From: DATCMH01 sp036563505
GTDB taxonomy: Bacteria; Pseudomonadota; Alphaproteobacteria; Rhizobiales; Beijerinckiaceae
Direction of reading: 5' to 3'
Length of the DNA: 64,000 nucleotides
Assembly: GCA_036563505.1 (NCBI GenBank)
Contig: DATCMH010000002.1
Coordinates: 592,855-656,854 of the forward strand
Part shown: positions 24,708 to 33,285 of the stretch, piece after piece
Position numbering within the stretch: position 1 is the first letter of the stretch
Layout: each line of letters opens with the position of its first letter
Notes under the pieces: generated by a model
Seen by the model: the letters and a program-made list of their open reading frames with translations, nothing else
Database searches by the model: none
Told to the model about the DNA's origin: nothing
Position numbers and translations under genes: made by a program

Positions 24708-25613
24708 TCACTTGCGGCAGAACACTTCGATCGCGTTCGGCTCGATGCGGAAGTGAGCCGGCGTGCTCGTGACGATCTCCCCGTCCGCGTTGACGGGCTT
24801 CGGTCTTCGCGTGAGCACGTCGAACTGCTTGGCACGCACCGCCCGGACCTCGTTCCAAGCTCCGTGCTCGCCAAAGCGGAACGAACGCGCCAGCAGGGCG
24901 AGCTTCCAGGCCTGCCGGAACTCGAGGCTGTAGAGATCGAGGTGCTGGTCATCGATCGCAGCCGTCCTCTCGACGGCGTTGCCCCCGCCATAGTAGCGGC
25001 CGTTCCCGACCGCGATCTGTAGCGTGGAGACCCGCACCGCCTCGTCCTCACCCTTGATCGTCGCTCGAAAAGGACGCGCCCGGGCGAGCGCCCGAAGGGC
25101 CGCGAAGGCGTAACCCACCTTGCCGTAGCGACGCTTGAAGTCGCGCGTGAGCACATGGGTGAGGTCAACGCTCAGGCCGATGCTGGCCACGTTGAAGAAG
25201 GGGTGGCCGTTCACGGTCCCAAGGTCGATCCGGCGGGTATGCCCCTCCGCGATGATCTTGACGGCGTCGGGGATGCTGTCCGGGATGCCGAGGGTGCGGG
25301 CCAAATCATTGGCCGTGCCGGCCGGGATGATGCCAAGCGGCAGGCCTGTCGCGACCAGAGCCGGGGCTGCCGCGTTCAAGGTGCCGTCTCCGCCCGCGAC
25401 GACCACCCGATCGCATCGGTGCGCGCTCGCGAGGATCGCCTGGGCGAGGTCGTCCCGGCTCCCGCAATCCTGAACGACAGGATCGAGACCATGCACCCGA
25501 AGCTGCTCGAGGGTGGGCTCCAGCACCGCAGCGCCGCGCCGGCTCGTTCCATTGGCGATGACGAGGGCTCGGCCCTTGATCGTGGTTGCAGGGTCGACGG
25601 CAGAAGAGCTCAT
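24708..25613 (-). CDS. Diacylglycerol kinase-like lipid kinase (YegS/DagK family)
   Basis: 301 residues. The catalytic-domain signature is VVVAGGDGTLNAAAPALVA (GGDGT), followed by LPLGIIPAGTANDLARTLG, the nucleotide/metal site. The C-terminal beta domain has HPFFNVASIGLSVDLTHVL and AVGNGRYYGGGNAV. These enzymes phosphorylate diacylglycerol or related lipids at the membrane surface. Substrate is not defined by the sequence. A stand-alone gene facing cytochrome c tail to tail. Confidence 0.93.
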   Translation of the reverse strand: MSSSAVDPATTIKGRALVIANGTSRRGAAVLEPTLEQLRVHGLDPVVQDCGSRDDLAQAILASAHRCDRVVVAGGDGTLNAAAPALVATGLPLGIIPAGTANDLARTLGIPDSIPDAVKIIAEGHTRRIDLGTVNGHPFFNVASIGLSVDLTHVLTRDFKRRYGKVGYAFAALRALARARPFRATIKGEDEAVRVSTLQIAVGNGRYYGGGNAVERTAAIDDQHLDLYSLEFRQAWKLALLARSFRFGEHGAWNEVRAVRAKQFDVLTRRPKPVNADGEIVTSTPAHFRIEPNAIEVFCRK

Positions 25614-25783
25614 CGTCCTGAGATGGTGTGCTTGTCCTAAACTGCACCTTGCTGGCGGATGAATTCGTGGTCATCGAAAGGGACGGCCAGAGCGGCACCC
25701 GGTCGGCTCCTCGACGCCCCGGCTTTCGGCTGCCGACGAAACTCGGACCCTAGACGCGCCGGTCGTGGGTCCGAACGACCCTC

Positions 25784-28700
25784 TCAGGTTCGACCGCTCT
25801 TCCGGGACGCCGTCACGCGGCGCAGGACGCGCGACAGTTCCTCTGCGGCGTAGGGCTTCTTGATGAGCTCGAAACCGTGCCGGCCTTCCTCGGCCAGAAC
25901 GTGGGAGTAGCCCGAGGTGAGGACCACGGGCAGGCCAGGATAGCGGCGCCGGATCTCCTGCCCGAGTTCGACCCCGCTCATGCCGGGCATCACCACGTCG
26001 GAGAACACCGCGTCGAAGCCGTCCCGGTCGGCCAGGAGCTTGAGCGCCTCGTCGGCGTTGGCGGCCCAGGTGGTCGCGTAGCCGAGATCCTGCAGGATCT
26101 GCGTCGAGAAGCGGCCCACCTCGACGTTGTCCTCCACCACGAGCACCCGGCGGCCGCGGCCATCCTCGTCGGCCAGCCCGCCGCGCGGCTCGCTCGCGCC
26201 GGCGACGTGCGTTCTCTCCTCCCCGGATTGCGGCAGGTAAAGGGTGAAGGTGGTGCCCCGGCCCACCTCGCTGTCCACCGCGACGTCGCCGCCCGACTGC
26301 TTGGCGAAGCCGAAGACCTGGGACAGACCTAAGCCCGTGCCCCGGCCCACCTCCTTCGTCGTGAAGAAAGGCTCGAAGATCTGGCCGAGCTGGTCCGCCG
26401 GAATGCCGTGCCCCGTGTCGGCGATCGAGACCGCGACGAACCGGCCCTCGCTGGCCGCCTGCCCGCGGATGGCGGGCATCTCGGCGATCTCGTCCACCCG
26501 GACCGTGAGCCGGCCCTCGCCGTCCATCGCGTCGCGCGCGTTCACCGCCATGTTGACGAGCGCGGTCTCGAACTGGCTCGCGTCCGCCTCAATGAAGCAG
26601 GTCTCGCAGCCGGCCTCGATGGCGATCTCGATGCGGGAGCCCACGATGGTGCGCAGCATCTCCGCGATGGACCGGATGCGCTGGATGGGATCGAACACCT
26701 CGGGCTTGAGCGCCTGCCTCCGGGCGAAGGCGAGGAGCTGGCCCGTGAGCTTGGAGGCCCGGTCCACCGTGTCCGAGATGGCGTCGACGTAGCGGCGGCG
26801 GCGGTCCTCGGCGAGACCGGGCCGGCGCAAGAGGTCCGTGGACGACTTGATGACGGTGAGCAGGTTGTTGAAATCGTGCGCCACGCCGCCCGTGAGCTGG
26901 CCCACCGCCTCGAGCTTCTGCGCCTGGCGCAGCTGCTCCTGGGCGCGCTTGAGTTCGGTGATGTCGCGGCCCTCGGCCACGAGCCACACGGCCTCGCCCC
27001 GCTCGCCGGGCACGGGCTTGAGCGAGAAGTCCACGGTGGCGCGCGCCTCGCCGGCGCCGCGCATCTCGTGCTCGTCGCGCACCGTCTCGCCCGCGGCCGC
27101 GCGCTCGATCCCGGCCTTGATCGCGGCTTGCAGTTCCGGATTGCCGCGCATCGGGGCGGCGAGCCAGAACGGTTTGCCCACGATGTCCTTCGGCTCGATC
27201 TCGCTCCAGCTCAGCGCCGTCCGGTTCACCTCCATCACGGTGCCCGCGGGCGTCAGCAGGGCCATGAACTGCAGGGCCGAGTCGAAGATGCCCCGGAAGC
27301 GCCGCTGGCTCTCGGCGAGCTCGCTCGTGCGCGCCGCGACGCGCTTCTCGAGCGTCTGGTTGAGGTCGCGAAGGGCCGCCTCCGTCCGCTTGCGCGCCGT
27401 GACGTCGATCGCCGTGCCGATCACCCGCACGCACCGGCCCTGATCGTCGAACACGCCCCGCCCCTTCGCGGCGACCCAGCGGACGACGCCGTCCTCCCTG
27501 CCGACCGTGCGGTACTCGACGTCGTACAGCGCACGCTGGACCGGGTCGCAGGCGGCGGCAAAAGCCGCGCACGTCGCCTCGCGATCGTCCGGGTGAAGGC
27601 CGGTGTAGAAGTCGGCCATCGAGACGGGTACGTCCGCCGAGAGGCCGAACATGGCCTTGACCCGCGGCGGCCAGATCAGGACGTCGTTGACCACGTCCAC
27701 GTCCCAGAAGCCGACTTCGGCCGACTCCGTGGCGAGCCGCAGCCGCTCTTCGCTCTCGCGCAGGCGCTCCTGCTGGCGGTGGCGGGCCGTGGCGTCCCGG
27801 ATGATGCCGACCGCCCGGGTTGCCTTGCCGGTGTCGGGATCGCGGATGACGGCGCCGTGCGAGGTGATCCAGCGCGTGCCGCCGTCTTCGGCCGGCACCG
27901 CGCCACGGAACTCCACGTCGTAAGCCGGCCCGCCCGGCTCCAAGGAGGCCAGGAACGCCGCTCCGGTCCTCTCGCGGTCGTCCGGATGGACCAGGCGTAT
28001 CCAGGTGTAGGTGTCGTAGAGACCCGAGTCCTCGGTCAGGCCGCTGATTCTAAGCGCCGCCTCGTCCCAATGACCGTTGCCGGTAATCAGATCGAGGTCC
28101 CAAGTGCCGATCTGGGCCGCCTGCGCCGCGAGCCGCAGCCGCTCCTCGCTGGTGCGCAAAGCCTGCTCCGCGCGCGTCCGCTCGATGACGAGGCCTGCCG
28201 TGCGGACGACGACGTCGACCAGCTCGAGGTCGACGGGGGCAGGTGCCCGTGGCTCGCGATGATACAGGGCAAACGTCCCGAGCACCGAGCCTTGCGTCGA
28301 GACGATCGGGATCGACCAGCATGCTCTCAAGTCATGTGAGAGCGCGAGTTCCCGGAAGTCGGCCCAGAGCGGGTCCGTGGCGATGTCCGAAACGAAGACC
28401 GGCGCGTTGAGGTGAACCGCCGTGCCGCACGATCCGACGCCCGGTCCCACCCGAATGCCGTCGATCGCGGCGTTGTAGGCCGTTGGCAGGCTGGGTCCCG
28501 CCCCATGGCGCAAGTGCATCCCATCCTCGTCAAGGAGCAGGATGGACGCGAGGACGCCGGAGGAGGACAGCTCCTCCACGGTGGTCACGATGGCGTTCAA
28601 GGTGTCGGCAAGCGGCACATCCTGCACGGCGCACTCGAGGACGCGGCTCTGGGCAGCGATGAGTGCCTGTCCTCGCTCGCGGTCAGCGGCCGAACGCACC

Positions 28701-30166
28701 CGTTCGATATGCGCCCACGAGCGCGCGGTCACCTCGCGCAGCAAGCCGAGCTCAGCCTCGGTCCACACCCGGGGCACACGGTCGTGGATCGCCATGAGCG
28801 CGGTGAGCCGGCCTTCCTTGACGAGCGGCATGCAGATCGTCGCGGCGATCCCGATGCTCTGGAAGGTCGCGGCTTCTTCCGGCGCGAGCTCGCGCAGGTT
28901 GTCGTTGACGACGAGCGGCAGGCCGGCGCTCAGGTTCTTGACGGCCAGCGTTCCGAAGTCGGCGAGGCTGTAATGCCCGACGATGCTCCTCGACCCAGGT
29001 GCGGCCCAATCGCCGCGGATGGTGAAGCCGTCCTCGTCCTCATCCATGTCGGCGTAGGCGCAGACCGACAGACTCAAGTGCTCGCCCAAGAGGCGGGTCG
29101 TGGTCGCGAGCACCGCGTCGGGGTCGGCCAAGGGAGCGGTCTCGGCCCCCAAACGGTCGAGGAAGGCGAGCCTGGCCTCGCTACGACGCAGCGCCTCGCT
29201 GCCGCGGTAGACCTCCGTGGTTTCATAGCCGCCGACGAAGAGGCCGGTGACCGTGCCGGACTCGTCGCGGATCGGTTCGAGCACGAAGTCGACGTATTGC
29301 GTGTCGTCGCGGCCGTGCAGCCGCAACTCCATGCCGCGGAAGACAGCGCTCTGCCCGCTGCGGAAGGCGTTCTCGAACGCTTCGAAGAAGCCCTGTCCTT
29401 CGATGTCGGCGAAGACGTCGCGAAACCGACGCCCGATGAAGTCGGTGCGCTCGGAGATCGTGACGTAGGCATCATTGACGTAGGTGTAGACGAGGTCCGG
29501 ACCCGACAGCATGCCGACGAACCCAGGCATCTGCCGCAGCATCTGCCGTTGACGTTCCTGGACCTCCGCCGCGCGCTTCTCCGCCAGTACCTGGCCCGTG
29601 GTCTCGTTCAAGGCGCAGAAGAAGCCTGCGACCTCTCCGGTCTCATCGCGCACCGGCGTGTAAGAGAACGCGAAGTGCGTCTCCTCCAGGTAGCCTTTCC
29701 GCAGCATGACGAGCGTGATGTCGTCCATGTGCACCGGCTCGCCCGCGTAGGCTTGCGCGACGATCGGCACGAGGTCGGCCCGGATCTCGGACCAGACGTC
29801 GAGGAAGTTGCAACTCAGGGCCGTCGGGTGCTTCCCGGCCAGAACCTTGACGTAGGGGTCATTGTAGAGCAGGGCGCGTTCCGGCCCCCAAGCCACGAAC
29901 ATCGGCTGGTTGGAGCCGAGCATGACGCCCACGAGCGTCTTCAGGGCCTGGGGCCACTCATCGATGGGGCCGAGCGGGGTCGAGGCCCAGTCGAAGGCGC
30001 GGATGAGCACGCCCATCTCGCCGCCATGGGCAAGAAAGTCGAAGGCGGAGGATCCGCTCTCAAGCCTTCGGCGCACGCCCGTCCTTTCCGGGGCCGCGTC
30101 GTGGGCCGCGTCCTTCTCGGTTCGCGTGGGTCGGGAGACGCCGCCCGGCTCCCACGTCCTCGCCAT
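25784..30166 (-). CDS. Hybrid sensor histidine kinase / response regulator with multiple PAS and GAF domains
   Basis: 1460 residues, unusually long; no membrane segment, so a cytoplasmic sensor. In order: PAS-like (about 60-190), PAS (205-320), GAF (340-490), GAF (505-665), three PAS/PAC units (675-795, 805-930, 955-1072), HisKA (1083-1150), HATPase (1195-1312) and receiver (1338-1452). Phospho-acceptor His is in GGVAHDFNNLL (about 1097), the N-box is VNMAVNARDAMDG, and G-boxes are ADTGHGIP and GRGTGLGLSQVFGF. The receiver has VVEDN, phospho-Asp 1390 in FSDVVMPG, and the Lys in IKKPY. The GAF domains may bind a chromophore or small ligand. No partner regulator gene is adjacent. Confidence 0.95.
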   Translation of the reverse strand: MARTWEPGGVSRPTRTEKDAAHDAAPERTGVRRRLESGSSAFDFLAHGGEMGVLIRAFDWASTPLGPIDEWPQALKTLVGVMLGSNQPMFVAWGPERALLYNDPYVKVLAGKHPTALSCNFLDVWSEIRADLVPIVAQAYAGEPVHMDDITLVMLRKGYLEETHFAFSYTPVRDETGEVAGFFCALNETTGQVLAEKRAAEVQERQRQMLRQMPGFVGMLSGPDLVYTYVNDAYVTISERTDFIGRRFRDVFADIEGQGFFEAFENAFRSGQSAVFRGMELRLHGRDDTQYVDFVLEPIRDESGTVTGLFVGGYETTEVYRGSEALRRSEARLAFLDRLGAETAPLADPDAVLATTTRLLGEHLSLSVCAYADMDEDEDGFTIRGDWAAPGSRSIVGHYSLADFGTLAVKNLSAGLPLVVNDNLRELAPEEAATFQSIGIAATICMPLVKEGRLTALMAIHDRVPRVWTEAELGLLREVTARSWAHIERVRSAADRERGQALIAAQSRVLECAVQDVPLADTLNAIVTTVEELSSSGVLASILLLDEDGMHLRHGAGPSLPTAYNAAIDGIRVGPGVGSCGTAVHLNAPVFVSDIATDPLWADFRELALSHDLRACWSIPIVSTQGSVLGTFALYHREPRAPAPVDLELVDVVVRTAGLVIERTRAEQALRTSEERLRLAAQAAQIGTWDLDLITGNGHWDEAALRISGLTEDSGLYDTYTWIRLVHPDDRERTGAAFLASLEPGGPAYDVEFRGAVPAEDGGTRWITSHGAVIRDPDTGKATRAVGIIRDATARHRQQERLRESEERLRLATESAEVGFWDVDVVNDVLIWPPRVKAMFGLSADVPVSMADFYTGLHPDDREATCAAFAAACDPVQRALYDVEYRTVGREDGVVRWVAAKGRGVFDDQGRCVRVIGTAIDVTARKRTEAALRDLNQTLEKRVAARTSELAESQRRFRGIFDSALQFMALLTPAGTVMEVNRTALSWSEIEPKDIVGKPFWLAAPMRGNPELQAAIKAGIERAAAGETVRDEHEMRGAGEARATVDFSLKPVPGERGEAVWLVAEGRDITELKRAQEQLRQAQKLEAVGQLTGGVAHDFNNLLTVIKSSTDLLRRPGLAEDRRRRYVDAISDTVDRASKLTGQLLAFARRQALKPEVFDPIQRIRSIAEMLRTIVGSRIEIAIEAGCETCFIEADASQFETALVNMAVNARDAMDGEGRLTVRVDEIAEMPAIRGQAASEGRFVAVSIADTGHGIPADQLGQIFEPFFTTKEVGRGTGLGLSQVFGFAKQSGGDVAVDSEVGRGTTFTLYLPQSGEERTHVAGASEPRGGLADEDGRGRRVLVVEDNVEVGRFSTQILQDLGYATTWAANADEALKLLADRDGFDAVFSDVVMPGMSGVELGQEIRRRYPGLPVVLTSGYSHVLAEEGRHGFELIKKPYAAEELSRVLRRVTASRKSGRT

Positions 30167-30378
30167 AGCCCGAGGCGATCTGGGCGGGGTGGAACGTGTT
30201 CCGTTCGGCCGTGAGCGAGACGGTGCGGGTCTGGCTGATGGGCATCATGAACCGTTCCCATGCAGGGCCGGGGTTGTCAAAGAGGAGGATGCTCCTGCAC
30301 ACAGGCCCGCGACCGCGTGCCGATCAGAATCTCGGCAAGGCCGCGTCGCGTCGTGCCGAGCGATGACTCGAAGGCTCC

Positions 30379-31656
30379 CTACACCGCCTTCTCCAACTCC
30401 CGCGCCTCCCGCTCGGTGATGCCGCGCTTCTGTCGCCAGTCGATGTAGCGCATCGCCGGCGTGACGGTGGCGCCGTGGAGCACGATCGAGACAAGCACGA
30501 TGAAGGCGAGCGTGCTCCACATGAGTTCGGCCTCCGGATAGTTCGCCTTTTGCACGGCGTAGGCGAGATAGTAGATCGAGCCGATGCCGCGGATGCCGTA
30601 GAAGCTGATGACGGCGCGCTCGGTGGCGGGGCAGCGCGTCCCCGCCAAGCCGAGCCAGCCCGACAGGGGGCGGACCAGGAACAGGGCGATCAGCCCGAAG
30701 GCGACGCTCTCCCAGGTGAGGCTCCGGAACAAGCCGCCCGAGGTCAGCGCACCCCCGAAGGCGACGAGCAGAACCATCATGAGAAGCCGTTCCAGCTCCT
30801 CGGCGAAGGCGTGCAGCTTGTCGTGATAGGCGTGCGAGCGCTCGGCGGAGCGAAGCGAAAGCGCCGCGACGAACACGGCGAGAAAGCCGTAGCCGTAGGC
30901 CATCTCGGTGATCGCGTAAGCGATGCAGGTGATGCCCAGCGCGACGAAGCCGTCGCCCGTGCGCGAGAGCTTCGCGCGGTTCGGGATCTTGAACAGAAGC
31001 CATCCGAAGGCGCGCCCGACGACGTAGCCCACCGCCAGCCCCGCCGCGAGCTTCCACACGACGTAGACGGACAGCCATTTTCCGAACCAGGCCTCGCCGG
31101 TCTGGGTTGCCGCGGCGATCAGGATGGCGGCATGGACGAAGGGAAAGGCAAGACCGTCGTTGAGGCCCGCTTCCGAGGTCAGCGCGAAACGGGTGTCGTC
31201 CTCTTCCCCTGAGGCCGGCGGGCCGACCTGGATGTCGCTGGCGAGGACCGGGTCGGTTGGAGCAAGCGCCGCGGCGAGGAGAAGGGCGGCGGCGGCGCCG
31301 ATCCCTAAGAGGGCGTAGCCGAGCAGGGCGAGGGCCGCGATGGTCAGCGGCATAGCGATGCCGAGAAGCCGCCACGTGATCATCCAGGAGCGCCAGCCGA
31401 TGACCCGGTCGATCTTGAGGCCCGCGCCCATAAGCGAGATGACGACGACGAGCTCGGTCAACCGTTCGACCACCGCTGGATGATCGGCGGGATGCGCGGC
31501 CTGCGCGGAAAATCCCGGGATGGCGAAGAGACCCGCCCCGATGGCGACGCAGGCCATGGGCAGGGAGAGGGGAGCCTCCTTGAGCACCATGGGGAGCCAG
31601 GCCGTGAGCAGCACGAGGGCGCCGAAACCGGCCAGTACGACGAAGTAGGAGTCCAT
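30379..31656 (-). CDS. Sodium:proton antiporter (CPA1/NhaP type)
   Basis: 425 residues with about 12 hydrophobic helices. The ion-site motif AAALAPTDPVLASDIQVG (TDPV) and the later SEAGLNDGLAFPFVHA (ND motif) are signature blocks of NhaP/CPA1 exchangers, with FYGIRGIGSIYYLAYA near the C-terminus. It would exchange Na+ or K+ for H+ at the inner membrane. It has no C-terminal regulatory domain. Stand-alone gene. Confidence 0.94.
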   Translation of the reverse strand: MDSYFVVLAGFGALVLLTAWLPMVLKEAPLSLPMACVAIGAGLFAIPGFSAQAAHPADHPAVVERLTELVVVISLMGAGLKIDRVIGWRSWMITWRLLGIAMPLTIAALALLGYALLGIGAAAALLLAAALAPTDPVLASDIQVGPPASGEEDDTRFALTSEAGLNDGLAFPFVHAAILIAAATQTGEAWFGKWLSVYVVWKLAAGLAVGYVVGRAFGWLLFKIPNRAKLSRTGDGFVALGITCIAYAITEMAYGYGFLAVFVAALSLRSAERSHAYHDKLHAFAEELERLLMMVLLVAFGGALTSGGLFRSLTWESVAFGLIALFLVRPLSGWLGLAGTRCPATERAVISFYGIRGIGSIYYLAYAVQKANYPEAELMWSTLAFIVLVSIVLHGATVTPAMRYIDWRQKRGITEREARELEKAV

Positions 31657-31951
31657 GACGACGACGATCAGGTCCAGCGCGCGGATCGCGGCAGAGGCTC
31701 AGGGCAACGCCACCTGCGCCGCATCGTTCAGCCAAGCCCTTCGCCAGCGACGTTGATCGCGTGGACCCGTTCCGGTGCACCGAGCGCGAGAGCGTTCGGG
31801 GGAACACGGTTGGCTGGGGCCTGTTCCTGCGGCGAACTTCGAGCAGAGGGATCGTCGCTTGTGCTCATTCGAGCGTGCCCGCGCGCCGAAGCCGCCTGCT
31901 TTGGAACCACAGGACGGTTCGCGTCTTGACCTGCGCTCGGAGGACAGCCTC
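31657..31951. other. Gap between the antiporter and the 49-residue protein gene
   Basis: 295 bases between divergent genes. It contains the antiporter upstream region and, on the plus strand, a GGAAC...GTT pair listed separately. No protein family signature is present in any frame. Confidence 0.45.
31801..31825 (+). promoter_or_regulatory. Possible EcfG-type (general stress) promoter
   Basis: GGAAC at 31801-31805 and GTT at 31823-31825, 17 bases apart, followed by CC. This resembles the alphaproteobacterial EcfG promoter pattern GGAAC-N16/17-CGTT, except that the base before GTT is T rather than C. It points toward the micro-protein genes at 31952 and 32146. Confidence 0.3.
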
Positions 31952-32101
31952 ATGCACCGCAATCGTCAGCAGAACGCACAGAATGCCAATGCCGGGAAGG
32001 CCAACGCCTTAGACGGGCACGGCGCCAAGAACGGCGGGGCCGGATCGCACAAGAAGGCGAAGGACAAGACCGAACAGGGCAGCTCCGACCGCAAGAGCTG
32101 A
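31952..32101 (+). CDS. Small hydrophilic protein of unknown function
   Basis: 49 residues from the ATG at 31952, preceded by a good Shine-Dalgarno (CGGAGGACAGCCTC). The sequence is nearly free of hydrophobic residues and rich in Asn, Gln, Lys, Gly and Ala (MHRNRQQNAQNANAGKANAL, then a GSHKKAKDKTEQGSS tail), so it should be intrinsically disordered. No family recognised; disordered stress-type proteins look like this. A second micro-ORF follows 44 bases later. The ribosome site and clean composition support it as real. Confidence 0.55.
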   Translation: MHRNRQQNAQNANAGKANALDGHGAKNGGAGSHKKAKDKTEQGSSDRKS

Positions 32102-32145
32102 GGGCACACTCGCCCACGCACCATGAACGTTCGAGGGAGATGACG

Positions 32146-32247
32146 ATGGCTCGCAAAGCGCGCATGCGGCCTTCCTGGAAGAAGGGCCAGCGCCGCAAGC
32201 AGAAAGCGTCCGGCTCGCGCAAGGAGCGGGTGACGCAGAAGAGCTGA
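32146..32247 (+). CDS. Very small basic protein
   Basis: 33 residues (MARKARMRPSWKKGQRRKQK, then ASGSRKERVTQKS) from ATG 32146, with a GAGGGAG Shine-Dalgarno six bases upstream. An in-frame ATG at 32140 would overlap that site. About 40 percent Lys/Arg, no acidic stretch, one Trp. It could bind nucleic acid or ribosomes, but no family is recognised. Codon use is like the neighbouring real genes and the frame ends cleanly. Paired with the 49-residue gene upstream. Confidence 0.5.
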   Translation: MARKARMRPSWKKGQRRKQKASGSRKERVTQKS

Positions 32248-32475
32248 ACGGGAGGCGGTGGGGCCAGTGCGGGTCGCGTCCTCCGCCGGGCCGCACGGCT
32301 CAGGCGTGGAGCGGGCTGAGGCTGCGATGTCGCGCCCCGGCCCCGAGCAGATCGTGCTCCAGGCCGTTGGTTCGTGCCGCGCTTGCGAAACGGCTGCCTC
32401 TCCCCACGGAGACGGCCGGCGATGTTGCGCTCGCCCACGATCGCGGTGAAGTCGGGGGTCTCGTGAGCCGAACCT

Positions 32476-32500
32476 GTCCCGGGCCGGAGTGACCCGGGAC
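32476..32500. terminator. Hairpin downstream of the FKBP gene
   Basis: Perfect 8-base stem GTCCCGGG (32476-32483) / CCCGGGAC (32493-32500) with a 9-base loop, 32 bases past the FKBP stop. No U-run on the minus strand, so termination efficiency is uncertain. Confidence 0.45.
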
Positions 32501-32532
32501 CTTTGGCCTGACGCTCGGTCCGAGTGCCCGCG

Positions 32533-32955
32533 TCAGCGGGCCCCGAGCAGCTCCACCTCGAAGATCAGCGTCGCGTTGGGCGGGATCACGCCGCCGGCGC
32601 CACGGGCGCCGTAGCCGAGCTCGGGCGGGATCACGAGCGTGCGCTTGCCCCCTGTCTTCATCGTCGCGACGCCCTGGTCCCAGCCGGCGATGACTTGGCC
32701 CTGGCCGAGCGTAAAGCTGAACGGCTGGCCGCGGTCGCGCGACGAATCGAATTTCGCGCCTTTCTGGCCGTTGCGATCGAGCCAGCCCGTGTAATGCACG
32801 CTGACCGATTGCCCCGCTCGCGGCTCGGGCCCGGTCCCGACGACCTCGTCCTGGTACTTGAGGCCTGAAGGCATGGTGGTGAGGTTCTGCGCGGATGCAT
32901 CAAGACTCATGGCGATCAACGAGGCTCCGAGAAGGGTGGCGGTCAAGCGAGGCAT
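32533..32955 (-). CDS. FKBP-type peptidyl-prolyl cis-trans isomerase, exported
   Basis: 140 residues from ATG 32955 (MPRLTATLLGASLIAMSLDA), with a signal peptide ending near ASA-QN. A single FKBP domain follows: VSVHYTGWLDRNGQKGAKFD, FTLGQGQVIAGWDQGVATM, GGKRTLVIPPELGYGARGAG and GVIPPNATLIFEVELLGAR. These are the substrate-pocket residues (Tyr, Asp, Phe, Trp, Tyr). It catalyses proline isomerisation during folding in the periplasm. Stand-alone gene. Confidence 0.95.
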   Translation of the reverse strand: MPRLTATLLGASLIAMSLDASAQNLTTMPSGLKYQDEVVGTGPEPRAGQSVSVHYTGWLDRNGQKGAKFDSSRDRGQPFSFTLGQGQVIAGWDQGVATMKTGGKRTLVIPPELGYGARGAGGVIPPNATLIFEVELLGAR

Positions 32956-33285
32956 TCGAGAAGCGTTCCTGGTGGTGACGGGCCCGCCAACTAGGGTCGT
33001 CCAGCGTTGGCTCAACGGCTGGCCGTGGTTCTCGGATCCGAAACCGCCCCAAGCGTCGTTCCCAATGTTTCACCGACCTGGCGTTGCCACCCGCGCGGCT
33101 CGCTCACGACTCGTTGGATCAGAAGCCCTCAAGTTCCGGTCTCATATGGCGGGAAGCCGTCCACGCACTCTGAAGCCGCCTTCGCAGGGGCGCGCGAGCG
33201 GAGATGGAAGCGCTGAGGTGTCGGCCGCGCGAGGGCATACCGCGGCTTGATCTCAGGCAACCTCGAACGCCCGTTCCGGGGCAGC

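Noticed and set aside
28412..30214. 600-codon open frame on the plus strand
   Set aside because: Antisense to the hybrid kinase, which has complete catalytic motifs.
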